A stretch of 64,000 nucleotides of DNA. It comes from Spodoptera frugiperda. Taxonomy: Eukaryota; Arthropoda; Insecta; Lepidoptera; Noctuidae. The notes beneath the pieces are model-generated. The model was not told the origin of the DNA. It saw nothing but the letters and a program-made list of their open reading frames with translations, and ran no database searches. Every line of letters begins with the position of its first letter. The first letter of the stretch is position 1. The position numbers and the translations under genes are program-made. The stretch spans positions 4,214,001 through 4,278,000 of the forward strand of contig NC_064238.1 of NCBI RefSeq assembly GCF_023101765.2, given 5' to 3'. Of the stretch, positions 1 through 12,300 are shown piece after piece.

Positions 1-1
1 C

Positions 2-124
2 ACAGCTTTCCCCACATTGGAGTTTGCTCGGGAAATCAAGTCCATTGATGATTTCAAATATGAAGACTTCATCATCAAGGGATACAAGCCACAGCCTAAA
101 ATAGATATGGAAATGGCTGTTTAG
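2..124 (+). CDS. TYMS: Thymidylate synthase, C-terminal end (partial)
   Basis: The open frame from the left edge encodes 40 residues and ends in TAG. It contains LEFAREIKSIDDFKYEDF and finishes KIDMEMAV. The pattern 'IDDFKxEDFxIxGYxPxPxIxMEMAV' is the near-invariant C-terminus of thymidylate synthase, which makes dTMP from dUMP using methylene-tetrahydrofolate; the final residues close over the active site. The rest of the gene lies to the left of the window, so length and start cannot be judged. It is convergent with the ILRUN-like gene. Identity is near certain from the motif. Confidence 0.93.
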   Translation, partial: TAFPTLEFAREIKSIDDFKYEDFIIKGYKPQPKIDMEMAV

Positions 125-723
125 AATTTTTTTCGAGATAATTAGTAATGCATTTGTTCTTAGTTATATAGGTATAAATGTCTTACTACACACAAGAAAC
201 TATTTTTTTAAGAAGCCTTCCTCTGAATTTAGAAGTATTATTTCCATGATAAGATAAAATACAAAATCAGTATTGCTATTTGCTTATGGCAATAATTGGT
301 TTATTCCGTAATTATATTTTTTTAGTTATGTGTAAGGAAGTAGTATATGAAAATGTATTTGTATAATTATGTATTTCATGATTATTGCTTGTCAGTTACC
401 TTATTGTTTTGCTGGAATGGACTTTGATGTCAAGCCAAATTGGTAAGTTACAAATGAATTCTTTCATTAAATATACCTGTAAATAATTATAATAAGAATT
501 GTAAATGAAGATTAAAATCAACCAAATAATTTATTTTTTATTTTATAAAATCATTTTAATACCAAGCAATCAAAAAAAATTATCAAGAGGAGTATGCCTT
601 ACAGTTATTTTTACAGTTTATTTAAACTTAATGATAATGGTCTCATTAATCTTTATTTCAAACAGGAATTTCAGACATTTTTGCACATCAACTTCTCACA
701 TGTCTTTAAACCTTTATCAAATT

Positions 724-843
724 CAAAAGGCCGGCTAAGCTCTTGAAACGTGTTTCGGGTGTCCATAGGCGGCGCCAATTGCTTGCCATCAGGGGTATCA
801 GGCTATTCATCGGTGCATTTACAGGCTTATTCCATTAAAAAAC
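724..843 (+). repeat. Dispersed repeat, copy 1 (tail of a non-LTR-type element)
   Basis: This segment starts at 'aaaggccggc', contains 'tttcgggtgtcc', 'aattgcttgccatcag' and ends in an A-run. The same order of words is found reverse-complemented at 43925-44045 and on the plus strand at 63828-63925. The end in A residues suggests the 3' tail of a retroposed element. The family name is not known to me. Confidence 0.6.
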
Positions 844-849
844 CATTAC

Positions 850-1255
850 TGACAGCGTGTCACGGCAGGTTGTGCAGTGGCATCCTAAGACGCGCTGCAC
901 ATTCCGCGGCGTGCCGTAGCATGCCGTGGCATCCTGCTGAAAGCCCAGTCACTCTTACATCCATCAGTTTTGCTATGCGCATATTCAAAGTTGGTTGTGT
1001 CCTTATGGTGGACTGGGATTTAATTTTAATAGCCCCTCTTGGTGAAAATGAAGAGAGACAAATAAGAACTGCTAATTTGACGAAAAGTCAATTTTGGGTG
1101 CATAATTGCCGCCCACCGAAATGCTGCACAAGTTTAAACCTTATTTGAACTAGTTAGGAATCATAATTCCTCGACCCCAAAGTGACCCATACGTCTTGCG
1201 GGATGCACGTCACGTCATGCCACAGCATCCTGCGGCACGTCGCGACATCGTGGTA
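850..1255. repeat. GC-rich block with repeated 'gcatcctgc' words
   Basis: The core words 'catgccgtggcatcctgc' (about 924-941) and 'catgccacagcatcctgc' (about 1217-1234) are near-identical and frame this block. Together with 'cacgtc/gacgtg'-type words they suggest the subterminal repeats of a DNA transposon, but no terminal inverted repeat could be fixed. Open frames inside it have no recognisable protein content. Confidence 0.35.
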
Positions 1256-2048
1256 TCAAAATAAAGTTAAATAATTTCTAAACTCATAGAAATAAGATTC
1301 AAAATAATTAGTATTAAAATCCTTTGCCATGAAGCGCCGTCCAGTAGCATGGGTATGATAATGAGTCAAGCAAGTCAAAAACAGAACCTGCAATTATATT
1401 ATTTAATCATTATTATACTTGCTTATTTATACTATAAAATTAATTCCCCATAGTAATTACATTCATGGCAATGCAATCTAAAAATAATTATAATTAATCC
1501 TAATAAAATCATTACATTTTGTAAAATTCAACAATATCTAACAAATTCTTAATTTGTTGTCTTACAGCTAATCAACATCATGTGTATAATGTATGGTTTG
1601 TACATTATTTTCCTTCCATCAGGAGTCTTAAATTTGTATAGCAAAATTTTACATGCAATAGATTGCTGAAAGCAACTGAAATTGACCAAAATTATTCCCA
1701 AAAAAGCAAGTTATGTATTTTGTGAAAAAAAATACATACTAAGACAAAAAGTTTCCTTGAATTTAAAACATTTACACAGAATGTAACCAAAGCATCAGAT
1801 TTTAACTAAATTCAATTGATTGCAGCAGCCATGTTTTTATTTATTTCAATAAATATATATAAATTACATTTTTACAATAGTAATCAGAAAACTGAAAAAT
1901 AAGAATATTGTGATTATTCTTTGGCTAATTCTTAATAATCTTAGAAGGAAAGCAATGACATGTAACTGCCCATTAACTGCTTAATAAATATAACATAATC
2001 CATGTTAGTTAATGAAAATTTTACAAAACATCTTGTGACTGCCGTTCA

Positions 2049-3613
2049 TCAACACATCTGATCATCTTGGGGTGGCATCTAGAAAAAAAAAAAAAATCAT
2101 GTTACATTTTTATATCATTTTCCAGAAAGTTATTGGACTGAACAAGTATGTGGTAAAATATTCAATAGAATATGTTATTCATCCTGAATACTATCTATAT
2201 ACTAGTGACATACTTTTGTTCTTTTATTATCCAGATTTAATTAGAACAGTATATTCATTATCCAGAGAGTGAACAGTAATGAGAAGCCAATTTTACTACT
2301 AGTTCAAATAGACAGTCTTTGTTTAGCAATAATAAGTTTTAACCAAATGTCCTTCCACAAGGTCAGATGCAAAGTATAGTTTTTCTAGCACAGTGATTGA
2401 TACATACCTGACCATTACTACTTGGGACGGGTAAAGCAGCCAGTTGTTCTACAAGTGCCATTGTAATCTCTGATTCCACAGTAATTTCCACCCACAATGT
2501 ATCTAAAAACAAAAAAATATCAATACCTGCAACTTGAATACAGTTTCAATTTCAGTAATGACAAACTTAATTATTTAATTATAATAGCACATTAGATATA
2601 ACTGCTAAAGATGTTGTCAGTAATATCCTGACAATCTGTTCAGAAAATGGGAAAAATACAAGATTGCATTGTACTTGTTGAGAACTCGGAAGGTTTAAAG
2701 AAAACTTATTATTTATTTTAAATTTAATGCCTCACATCACTATCCTGGGATTTCCTTCTGCATCATAGGCACCCGGAACAAGAATTTGTGAATTGAACAA
2801 ATAATTTTTTTCTTGTTGCTTTCAATTTCACTCACCTCCTATTTGATCTCCTTTGTCAGTCACCAAATGGAAATATCCTCTGTGTGTGCCTGGTGTAGTT
2901 GGCGCTACTAACTTTAACGTAACTGTAGTGGAATGTCCTGCTGGTAAAGGTGGAACAAAGACAGGTGTGGCACCGAGTGGTTCACCTCCACCTTGGATCA
3001 GCCTACAGCTGCCTGGCCACCCCTCTGCACCAGTGTTAGCAATATTCCAACTTTGTTCAAAACTAAAAAAAAATAAGTTTATTTACTACATATTAAATAG
3101 TCTAAACATGAAAGATTTGTGATTAAGAACAATATTATTGTTTATGTAAGTGAGTCATTACTTGACCTAATAAGCAATGACTACTAACTGTGATACATTT
3201 CTTTATGTTAATGTTACTCTCTAATTAGCTTTCCATTGTATTCTTACCATGCACCAGGTCCCACAGCAGCCTCTTGAGTTTGAGCAGCTTTTAATGACAT
3301 GGATGGCAGTTTAGGTGGTAATGTATAATCTAAATAACAACATATTGCTGTTTGTAAATTCCTGCAAACAAATAATTTTGTATTAAGATTTATAAACAAA
3401 GTTATACATTTATGGATCATTGTAAAATTAACACAATATACATTACCAATTACTCATGTCCAAAAAGAAGCTGGCAGTGTTATAATTAATACTAGGACCC
3501 AAGAGTCTCTGCATTTGATTAATAAGTTCATCTCTGTCCGTTGTGTTCATACAACTAAATTGCAGTAATAAATTTTGATCGATCTCTCCAACTGACGAAC
3601 CGTCAATATCCAT
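2049..3613 (-). CDS. ILRUN: ILRUN/C6orf106 homologue (UBA-like and NBR1-like domains)
   Basis: Five coding exons (5' to 3' on minus): 3613-3447, 3361-3248, 3062-2836, 2502-2408, 2078-2049. All junctions are GT...AG and the phases agree, giving 210 residues. Exon 1 gives MDIDGSSVGE, then LLQFSCMNTTDRDELINQMQ and FFLDMSNW, as in the N-terminal UBA-like domain of human ILRUN. Exon 3 starts CFEQSWNIANTGAEGWPG, the signature of the NBR1-like 'Ig/FW' domain, and exon 4 gives DTLWVEITVE. The last exon adds only MPPQDDQMC, so the long disordered tail of the vertebrate protein is missing. In vertebrates ILRUN damps IRF3/p300-dependent transcription; that role here is inference. An in-frame ATG at 3649 would add 12 residues; 3613 is chosen because its MDID matches the vertebrate MDVD. 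Confidence 0.9.
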
Positions 3614-4417
3614 CTTATAAGAATAAATATAATATTCAGATTGGATCACAAATCACTTTGAAGGTGTTTCACCACTTCACAAAATATTGACATGCCCTTT
3701 GTTTACGTACGTCAGCTGACTTGACTGATGCACTGTAAATTCGATTGAATTTGTATTAACTAACAACAAAATACACTTCAGGCACATGAATTGTTTAAAC
3801 TATTTCAGATATAGTCATAATTGTTATTATATTAAAACGAAGATTACGTCGCATTATTTGTTGAATACGGGACAAAATAGAATGATTTAGAGTTGCACCA
3901 AGTGCAATATGTCAAATATATCGCGAAATCGTAGACAAATAGAGGTGCCCTTCATAGTCATTTTCACTGTAACGACTAAAACTAAAATATAAACTTTCAA
4001 GTGAAGATAAAGTATTTTACATTTAAGTCAATCAATTTAGTTATTTTACTATTAAAGAATTATTTTTTACCAAATAATAGGCGTCGTGGGTGCGAGGCAA
4101 AAGGCGACAAGCTCAAAAAACTACTTTGACATTTGTGTTTTTGACATGACACTGACGGATAAACTTTATTATTCATTGATTGGTTCGATTGGTGCTTTGC
4201 TTTTGCTCCATTACTCGTTGTTGTATTAATTTTATTATCAGTCGGATTTCTTCAAAAGTTTTATAAAATTATTAATTAATTAACATAAAATTATCATCAA
4301 TATTGTTACATTAAAATATAACATAAGAAGGAACGATTTATCTTTAAAGATTTGCCGTAATATTATATCGATAACTTTATAAATGTAAGGCTTCAGTTAA
4401 TTAAATAACCACTACAA
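3614..4417. promoter_or_regulatory. Divergent promoter region, ILRUN (-) / TFIIIA (+)
   Basis: The two start codons are 0.8 kb apart and point away from each other, so both promoters must lie here. The region is AT-rich and no clear TATA box or initiator could be fixed. It contains a short word (about 3714-3722) rich in 'tcagctgac'. The call rests on gene arrangement only. Confidence 0.45.
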
Positions 4418-7400
4418 ATGTTTCAAAAACATTGTAAATACGATTTAAGTGACAAAATGGAAGAAGAGCAACCAAAGAAGTTGTATTATTGTTCGTATGC
4501 AGGCTGCGCATCGTATTTTGATAGACCTTATAGACTAGCACAGCATTTTCTGGCTCATAATAACATAGTAAGTTTCATGAAGATTTAAATTGGTTATAGT
4601 CACGTTGGTTGCACATTACGGCAATTTATGTTTAAATTTTCAGAGACCCTTCCCTTGCAAACAGCCAAACTGCAACAAAGCATATACAAGCAAAAGTCAC
4701 TTGGATCGTCACGTAAATTCTGTGCATTTGCCTCCAGAAAATGATGTAGTTTACAGGTAACATTCAACTTTAATTTACTTCTAACTATTTAAATCCTATT
4801 GAGCCACTGTGAACAACTTGCGACAATCAAATGCTGGAATAGTCTAGCCAAGGACGCCCACAGGGGCTTATCTCAAATATATTGTACTAGGCCATTAGTT
4901 AAACCTGCGAAAAGAGTGAAAGTGGTGAAAAATTTATTCTAATAACAATTATTATTCCTAAAGAGATAAAAGAGCTACCTACCATGAAATTTAAAAGAAA
5001 GCTAAAAATGCTTCGATACCCTAGAAGAATTTTTTAAGTATAAAAACTAAATTTTATGTTATATTAACTCTATACTTTAAGTTTTTACATTAGGGCAAAA
5101 TGTGCTTAGCAAAAGATTTATTCTTATGGTGGATCTTATAAGATAACTATATTAATATAATATATTCTATTTCAGCTGTTCACAATGCAACAGATCATTT
5201 GCGAACCGTCAGAATCTCAAAAGGCATATTAATACAGTCCATGCTGTACAGTTTACCTGTGACCTGTGTAAAGTGACGTACAAAAAGAAAAACCAACTTA
5301 CAGCCCACATGTATCAACACACGGGTATAAAAGCCTTCAAGTAAGTAACTTTGAAATAAGTTTTAATATGTGTATTTTATACTAGCTACTTCCGCGCGGT
5401 TTCTCCCGCTCTGCTTGGCTCCTATTGGTCATAGCGTGATGTTTTATAGCCTATAGCCTTCCTCGATAAATGGACTATCCAACACAAAAAGAATTACTCA
5501 AATCGGACCAGTAGTTCCGGAGATTAGCGCGTTCAAACAAACAAACAAACTCTGCAGCTTTATAATATTAGTATAGTATAGATAAATCATGCAATTAGTT
5601 CATTAATATTTACCTGTTGTTATTTCCAGATGTGATATTTGCAAAGAAACATTTGTTAGTCTTTACCAAAAAAAACGACACATGAGATACCACAAAACTT
5701 ACAAATGTGAAGATTGTGATATAGTTTTTGATCATTGGTCAAAATATCAGAAACACAAAAAAGCTAAACATGTTCCGAGTTGTGAGTATTTAATTCAATT
5801 ACTTAAAATAATGTACAGTTTAATACCTGCTTTTTTTCCTGAAGGATATCAAGGTGCTAAGGTACAGTATTCATAAGGTACATGCTTCACTACACTTCTC
5901 AGTTGATAAGCAAGGAGGAATTTAAATACCATAAACTAGAGCAATAAAGGTACTTCCCCTGCAGAATCAAAACTCATCCATAAATCCATCCATAAACTAA
6001 CATGTATTTTTCTAGTTTAACCTTTGTAGTAATTATCATGTAGATAGATCCAATGAGAATGCTAACATTTCCTTTTTGTATATTATGTACTAACTACTGA
6101 TTTCAATTAAATTAAATTACTTTCTATAAAGTGACTTAATTGGCGTTTTGCTTATTCAAAAGATTGAAATTAATTAATATTTTTTATGTTATAAAATAAG
6201 TTTAAGGCAGAGAGACTTTACGGTTTCCTTTGTTCTAGACACGTCGACACCTCAAAATCTTAAATCATTAAAATCGTTGTTAGAGAGCAATGTTACTGTT
6301 ATACAGCCGAAAATAAATTTATGGCTCCCCGGTGGGGCTGAGCGTCGTATGTTGCTGTCACCTTCGGCCGAAGGCTACGCCGAAGGTGAAAAAATATTTT
6401 TTAACTAATTTAAATTAGTAGAATTTAGGAATAACTTTCATTCACTTTCATTGAATTGAATATACTTTGGATTCCATGCTTATTATTATTTTTTCATTTC
6501 AGCATTTGTTTGTAATGAATGTAAAAGAACATTCAAGGAAAGAGGTCACATTGTAAGACATCTGAAAACACATGGCCATAAAAAAATTACCAAAACATTC
6601 CCTTGTCCCTATGAAAATTGTCCAAGGTAATCATACATAATAATATTCTACTAAATAATCTATTTTCAATATATATAATTTTTGTATATATTTTTTATTC
6701 TTTTGACGTCTTCTTTAGGGATGGACATTAGAAAAATCTTCCACAAATTTTTAGGCTATCTCGATACTCGCAGCATATTATTTAATTCTCATTGAAGTTT
6801 TTTTATTAAATGTGTGTGTTATTTAGTTGTGCAGTCGGTTATATATACTACGTGTATTTTACTTGTCAAACTTGCTGTTTGTATTTTTGACCGAGCCCTG
6901 AGGTGTATTCAGAGTTACAGTTTTACAGAACCGTGAGTTGAAAAGTCTTTTTTTTTTAAGGATATATTGACCTCTCCCGTTTGTATATGTTTTATTAAAC
7001 CACCACGCTTATGCCCAATGGCGCCGGAAATTCTAGTTTATGCCTACTTACATATTTCTGCTCACAGATAAAGGAACCTCTGTTCACTGTGGTTTTTGGG
7101 CAGAGAGTCAGCCGCGTCTAAACACGTGGATTTACCCACATATTTATTAATGTAGTGTCATTTTTAAGAATGATAAATTGAACGACGCAAGATTTCATCG
7201 TTTTTTTTTCTAAAAAAAAATACCTATCCATGTAGCCGTACATCCCATCACTTAATACGAATGGCTTTCACTTATACGCATAACACTGCGTTACTTCAGT
7301 TTTCATTTCAGTTAGATTTTAATTGAATTAGAACATTCCGGTTGGTTTTAGGCTAAGTTAACTATCGCATTCCGAATGATTTAACAAAAACGAAAGTGAT

Positions 7401-8100
7401 ACAGCTAAAATATTAAGGAATTTTCAAAATATCAGCAACTCTCAAGAGTGATACTGAAACGTTACTGAATCAGTCAGCCGCACCTTCCTTAAAGCACATT
7501 GAGGTATGTTACTGAAATATTACTAATCTATTTTCAATATATCTAAATTTTTATAAATTTATTTATTTGTTAGATTTTTACAACTGCTTTAATTTCTTTT
7601 TAGGTTTTACTCCATTAATTAAGATTAGTTATAGAAACAGCATATTATGGTAAACCATAGAGGGGAAAATATTCCAAAAATGCACACTATTTCTGTGAGG
7701 CACACCCTATCTATTCACCTAAGGTAAACTATTGTTGCATCTGTAAAGTTATTAGAGTTAAACTAAAATATTACAACTCGTGATTGATATTTAGTTTTCT
7801 TTTTTATAAGTAGTTTTACAGGTTTTATTATTACTTTATTAAACAATTAAAATTCTTATAATGTTTCAGGCTAAGTTAAACTATCATATGCAATTACATA
7901 ACAAAGTGAAACCAGAGGTGGTACCAAAAACTGGCAAAGATCGGAAACCTCGAAAAGATGAAGGAACTTTCAAAATATCAACAGCTCTCAAGTTATCTGG
8001 ATTGCCAGTGCCACCTGAAAAAACTGTTACTTCAAACAGGGCCGTGAATTTATCCGTGAAACCTGAACACATAGAGGTTGAGGTTGATGTTCACGTCTGA
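4418..8100 (+). CDS. GTF3A: Transcription factor IIIA, eight C2H2 zinc fingers
   Basis: Exons: 4418-4567, 4644-4756, 5176-5340, 5630-5781, 6503-6626, (7604-7619), 7870-8100, giving 316 residues. The fingers run in order: CSYAGC, CKQPNC, CSQC, CDLC, CDIC, CEDC (with the conserved Trp, DHWSKYQKH), CNEC and CPYENC. The CX4C spacing in the first, second and last fingers, and the layout of fingers 6-8, match TFIIIA, which binds the internal control region of 5S rRNA genes and 5S RNA. A ninth finger was not found. The tail is basic then acidic (KDRKPRKDEG...EVEVDVHV). Exon 5 ends in phase 2 and the last exon opens in phase 0, so they cannot join directly; the 16-nt microexon restores both frame and finger spacing. 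An alternative start at 4457 would remove 13 residues. Confidence 0.88.
5382..5578 (+). repeat. Intronic repeat 'actagctacttccgcg...agtatagt'
   Basis: This copy lies in TFIIIA intron 3. It has the words 'ggtcatagcgtgatgtttta', 'tccaacacaaaaagaatta' and 'gcgcgttcaaacaaacaa'. The same words in the same order occur at 59073-59264. The structure resembles the short, 5'-truncated non-LTR tails that are very common in moth introns. Confidence 0.75.
6700..7506 (+). mobile_element. Non-autonomous inverted-repeat element in TFIIIA intron 5
   Basis: About 0.8 kb of this intron matches, in reverse complement, the inner element at 16908-17683: 'gggatggacattagaaaaatc' at the left, 'ggcgccgga' in the middle, and 'cagccgcacctt' at the right. 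The left terminal repeat is missing or decayed and the right one is diverged. No coding capacity was seen. A roughly 20-bp word, 'aatctattttcaatatat', occurs just outside each end (about 6656 and 7525). Confidence 0.7.
7604..7619 (+). other. GTF3A: Predicted 16-nt microexon completing TFIIIA finger 8
   Basis: A good pyrimidine tract and TAG precede this segment. It adds R-FYSIN between CPYENCP and AKLNYHMQLH and gives CX4C-X3-Y-X5-L-X2-H exactly. Its length (16 = 1 mod 3) is what the flanking exon phases demand. The base after it is T, reading 'taagat' where 'gtaagat' would be a normal donor, so either the donor is non-canonical or one G is missing from this sequence. Confidence 0.6.
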
Positions 8101-9381
8101 ACAGTATTTAGTAATTTATTGACACTATGTTGTAGTTTTTAAGAATATCTTATTATAAACGAGAATGGGAAAGCTTGACCACTACTGCATTCTAATAGAT
8201 ATTTTCTTGATCACATGTTTTGATGCTTGTGTACCACATTAATTAAATTAGTTATGAAGAAACTGGGTGAATAGAATTCATAGTGTGAATAAATACAGAA
8301 GAGGGGTATATATATGTAGGGAAAATATTCTAGCACCTATTTACCTCATTTTATGGTATGGTATGGTACATTCGGCCATCTGTAAACTCGGCTTGTATTA
8401 TAACTTTTAGAATTCTAGAGGAACAGATCTTATATCTTGTTTGTTTATAGATAATATAAGATTGTAGGAAAGAATCTACTTATAAAAACTAGAGATGTAA
8501 GTATATTGACACCTTCATGTTTATTATTACTTTTTTTTTTAATTTGATTACACTGGGAAGTACCTGGTATTCTTTTTACATATTTGCTATGTAGTAGAGT
8601 ACAAACAATATGAAAACCGCCTCTATTTTTAATATAATAAATAGTAAACATGAAAGTACTTAAAAAACTTGATGTTTGTTTAGTGTTAGAAGACAAACAA
8701 AACATTTCCTATTAGTACTTAGTTTATCTTACTAATGATATTGATAGTTAAATGTCGTAATTTAAAATATTTGAATAAATGGTTGGTTTAATTTTCTTTT
8801 AATTGTAGTAACTAGCAATTAGTACAATAATAGCTGACATTAAAATTGTGCTGATAATATTGAGTGAAAATTACTTAAATTGTAATTTGTGATTCGTTGT
8901 ACAATAAATTATACAGTTGAGGATAAAACAATGTTCTTTAAAGTATTTTGGTTTTAAATTAAATAGTACTTTTGTTAGTCACAGACGTTGTGTAAAAAAC
9001 ATTGAATGCATTTTTGTAAGATTGATTTTGTGCAATAAATTCTTTTAACCCTCTTAACAAAATGGTATTCTTTATATTCCATTAATTTAAAAAAGAAAAA
9101 TGCAACCTCAATAACTAATATTTTACATAGGGCAAGATTCAACTGCGATTTTTTTAGACCAAGAAACATTATAATCAGATGACGTTGACAGAAGAATTAT
9201 TACTTTGACAGCTGTTGATATGATGACAAAGACAGATTGACAAAGTATAAAAACCGATGCAGTACTATATAGTAAACTGAAAAGTAAAAACTTAATTTTT
9301 CTAGCAAATAGAAACGTAGAAAAAGTTAGTTTCCTATACGAAAACTCCGCTCAAGTAAAGTCAGTGGCCTATATTGTAACA
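8101..9381. other. TFIIIA 3' UTR and sphingomyelinase upstream region
   Basis: This stretch is AT-rich with several AATAAA words on the plus strand (for example near 8288 and 8903) that could end the TFIIIA mRNA. A TATA-like box lies at 9246. No protein-like frame or repeat was recognised. Confidence 0.5.
9246..9253 (+). promoter_or_regulatory. TATA-like box upstream of the sphingomyelinase gene
   Basis: The word TATAAAAA lies 136 bp upstream of the SMPD2 start codon, which leaves room for a start site near 9275-9285 and a 5' UTR of about 100 nt. In such AT-rich DNA this could arise by chance. Confidence 0.35.
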
Positions 9382-12300
9382 ATGGAATTTCATTTAAATA
9401 TTTTCACTTTAAATTGTTGGTAAGTTTCATTTCATTCTAAGACAACTCTATAATATATTCCTAGGTCTCACGATAGATATTAAAACAAAATATTCCTATC
9501 TCTAATTTTCTATACTTTGGTCGTTATACTTGACCACTTTTTAAAACTTTTCTGTGAGAAATTATTTACAACTTTTATATTGATTTTAATTCATTATCAA
9601 CCAATAAAATGTTCGTTTTGGTACTTTGTCAAAGCTAAGGCAAACCTCAAAGTTCAATTAGAGTAGGTACTTATTATTCTTAATTGAAACCAATGTGTTC
9701 CAGATATTAAAATTATTATTGTTAATTTTGTCAAACCTATTTCTGTTTGTACTAAATAAAAGTGTGATATTATATGTTTTATATCACAGCCATGTTTTAA
9801 ATATGAAAGATTGTTTGTTTGGATATTTGTCCATTGATCAAGCTGAAACTATGGAACGAATTTTGAGTTATAGGATACTTTTAATCCTAGGGGAATACTG
9901 TTGGCAGGCCAATCCCTGGCTAGTAAGAAATATGTTTCAATTTCAGGGGCATACCAGTAGTATCAAAAAATCGTACGGAGCGTTATGAAGCCATAGCCAA
10001 ATACTTACAAGAGAGTTCTCATACAATAGTCTGTCTACAAGAAGTCTGGAGTGAGAAAGATTATTTGTACTTAAAAGACAGTTTGAAAACCAATCTCCCT
10101 TATTCACACTACTTTTACAGGTAATTCAGTCTAAACAATATGTTATTTGTTTTTATTGACACTAGAATCATATAGGCATGAAATCCATTAATTCTGTAAT
10201 TTGTCAGTTCTATAGTTCTATAGCCAAGATGATAATAATAAAAGCTAATATTTGTCATAGCAATTTGTAGCTTTATAACCCAAAACAAGTATGAAAGTAA
10301 TGACTATGAAAAATGAATGTACCTATTTCATTCCTTATTTTACAGTGGTGTACTTGGGTCAGGCCTATGTATATTTTCGAAATGGATAATGCAAGATGTA
10401 TTCTTCCATCAATGGCCTCTAAATGGTTACATTCACAAGATACATCATGGAGATTGGTTTGGAGGTAAAGGAGTCGGACTCTGCCGTATTAAGTATGGTA
10501 ACAGACTAATTAATGTATATTGTACACATGTGAGTAGTGAGTACCTATATCACTTAACACATTTAAATGTTACAGTCAAAACTCTTTACCAGTCTAAAGT
10601 ATCTTTAGTTGATTTTGCACTAAAAACCTTTCTAAAACTGGAGAAATGGGAAGGAAATGCTATTTCTCCCTTAAACATATACTTGGATTAAATTGTCTTC
10701 CTAATTAGACTGATTAAGAGTTTTGACTGTATCTAACATAAAACATAACATATAACCATGTTTATCAGTCATCTCTTAACATCATACAGAAATGAGGCTA
10801 AGTGTAAGATAAAAAGTATTGTCAATTTAACTGTGACATGATTCTTTATCTGTGATACAGCATTTTGGTATTAGCATTATCAGATTATAACATTATATGC
10901 AACAGTCTGTATATACAAACACTACATACAAATATTACTAATGTGTTTAGTGACCAAAATAATACACCAGTTTTATATACTACTTGGAAATTCCCCTAAA
11001 TACTTTCAATACTACTAAACTAAATTGAATACTGTAATTAATATCATATTATGCCCTGCATTAATGATACATTTCACTAACCCATTTCAAAACCCCATCT
11101 CTAATTCCTTCATCATCAAATCATGTTAATTATTATAAATAAGTACTAATAAATAAACAATGACTTTTTAGGGAACAGAGAGTAAAGTTCCCTAAGCAAA
11201 GGAGGATCCTCCGACCAGGCGAGGTGATCATGCCTGGCGGGCGTTCTGCCCTACTGTTGTTCGTCATATTATGTGTGATGCAGGATATTTATGACGTCAT
11301 CCATTGATTTGCTCGTCGATAGTCTATGTGCGACTTCTGTCATCTGTCACTTGTCAGAGTGTCGCCACAACTTATTTTTGTAATTTATTAATTAAATTAT
11401 CATGGTATCTTTAATTTCAGCTTCATGCGGAGTATCATGAAGATGATATTTATTTGGCTCATAGAATGTTGCAAGCATATTCAACAGCTGAATTTGTTAA
11501 CTTGACTACAGGACCCGCCGACATATCCATATTAGCTGGGGATCTCAATGCTGGACCGGGAGATTTATCTTTCAAGTAAAATATTTATTACTTGCTCTAG
11601 TGTCAAAATTAAAATTTATGCAAAGACATCAAGATCAAACCCTCTTTACCCTAAAGAAGTAGTCAGAGGTGCATGTTATTCACACCCACTTTTCACCAGT
11701 TATATTATGAATCCTTTGAAATGGGGTAGTCTCTAGTCATTAAAGTCTAGTGCATTCACCATATACTGGGCACAACTACGAATATTCGAAAAACCTAAAA
11801 TATTACGCCTTCAAATCTGCGCTGATTTTTACTTTTAATCTTCAAAAACTGTTGACTTAAACATATGTTTATTTCCAGGATAATCACCCAATTGCCACCA
11901 TTGGTAGACCCTTTCTCTGAAGATCCAACAAAACCCAAATCCCTTGGAACTTCTGACTGTGCTAACAATAGCTATTCAGACCCTAATCAAGTGAAGATAT
12001 GTCCAGAAGGAAAGAGGATAGATCATATTTTGTATAAACTTAACCCAGCCTGGGGCGTAAGTAGAATTACTAATGTTTACAGTAACTCATAGCCAAGATT
12101 GGTTTGTATAATCACTTGCCTACTATTTTTTGTTTCAGGCTGAAGTAATACAGTTTGGCAACCCATTACCTGATAGAGTGCCTGGCAAAGAGTTCTCCTA
12201 TTCTGATCACAATGCAGTTTCCTTAGAATTACTTGTGAAACCACTTGACAATAAATATATAGAAAAACAGGCTGACATTGGCGATACATTCGATGACACA

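Larger units (their letters stand above)
125..2048. other. Intergenic region and 3' UTRs between convergent genes
   Basis: About 1.9 kb separates the thymidylate synthase stop from the ILRUN-like stop. It is AT-rich except for a repeat at 724-843 and a GC-rich block at 850-1255. AATAAA-type signals occur on both strands (for example near 1845-1860), but none can be assigned to a transcript with confidence. No protein-like open frame was seen. Confidence 0.6.

Noticed and set aside
750..1148. 132-codon open frame on plus
   Set aside because: It spans a retroposon tail and the GC-rich repeat block. The composition follows the repeats and no domain or splice context supports it.
10317..10691. 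124-codon open frame on plus
   Set aside because: Only 10346-10529 is a real exon of the sphingomyelinase. The rest is read-through into intron, past a good gtgagt donor.
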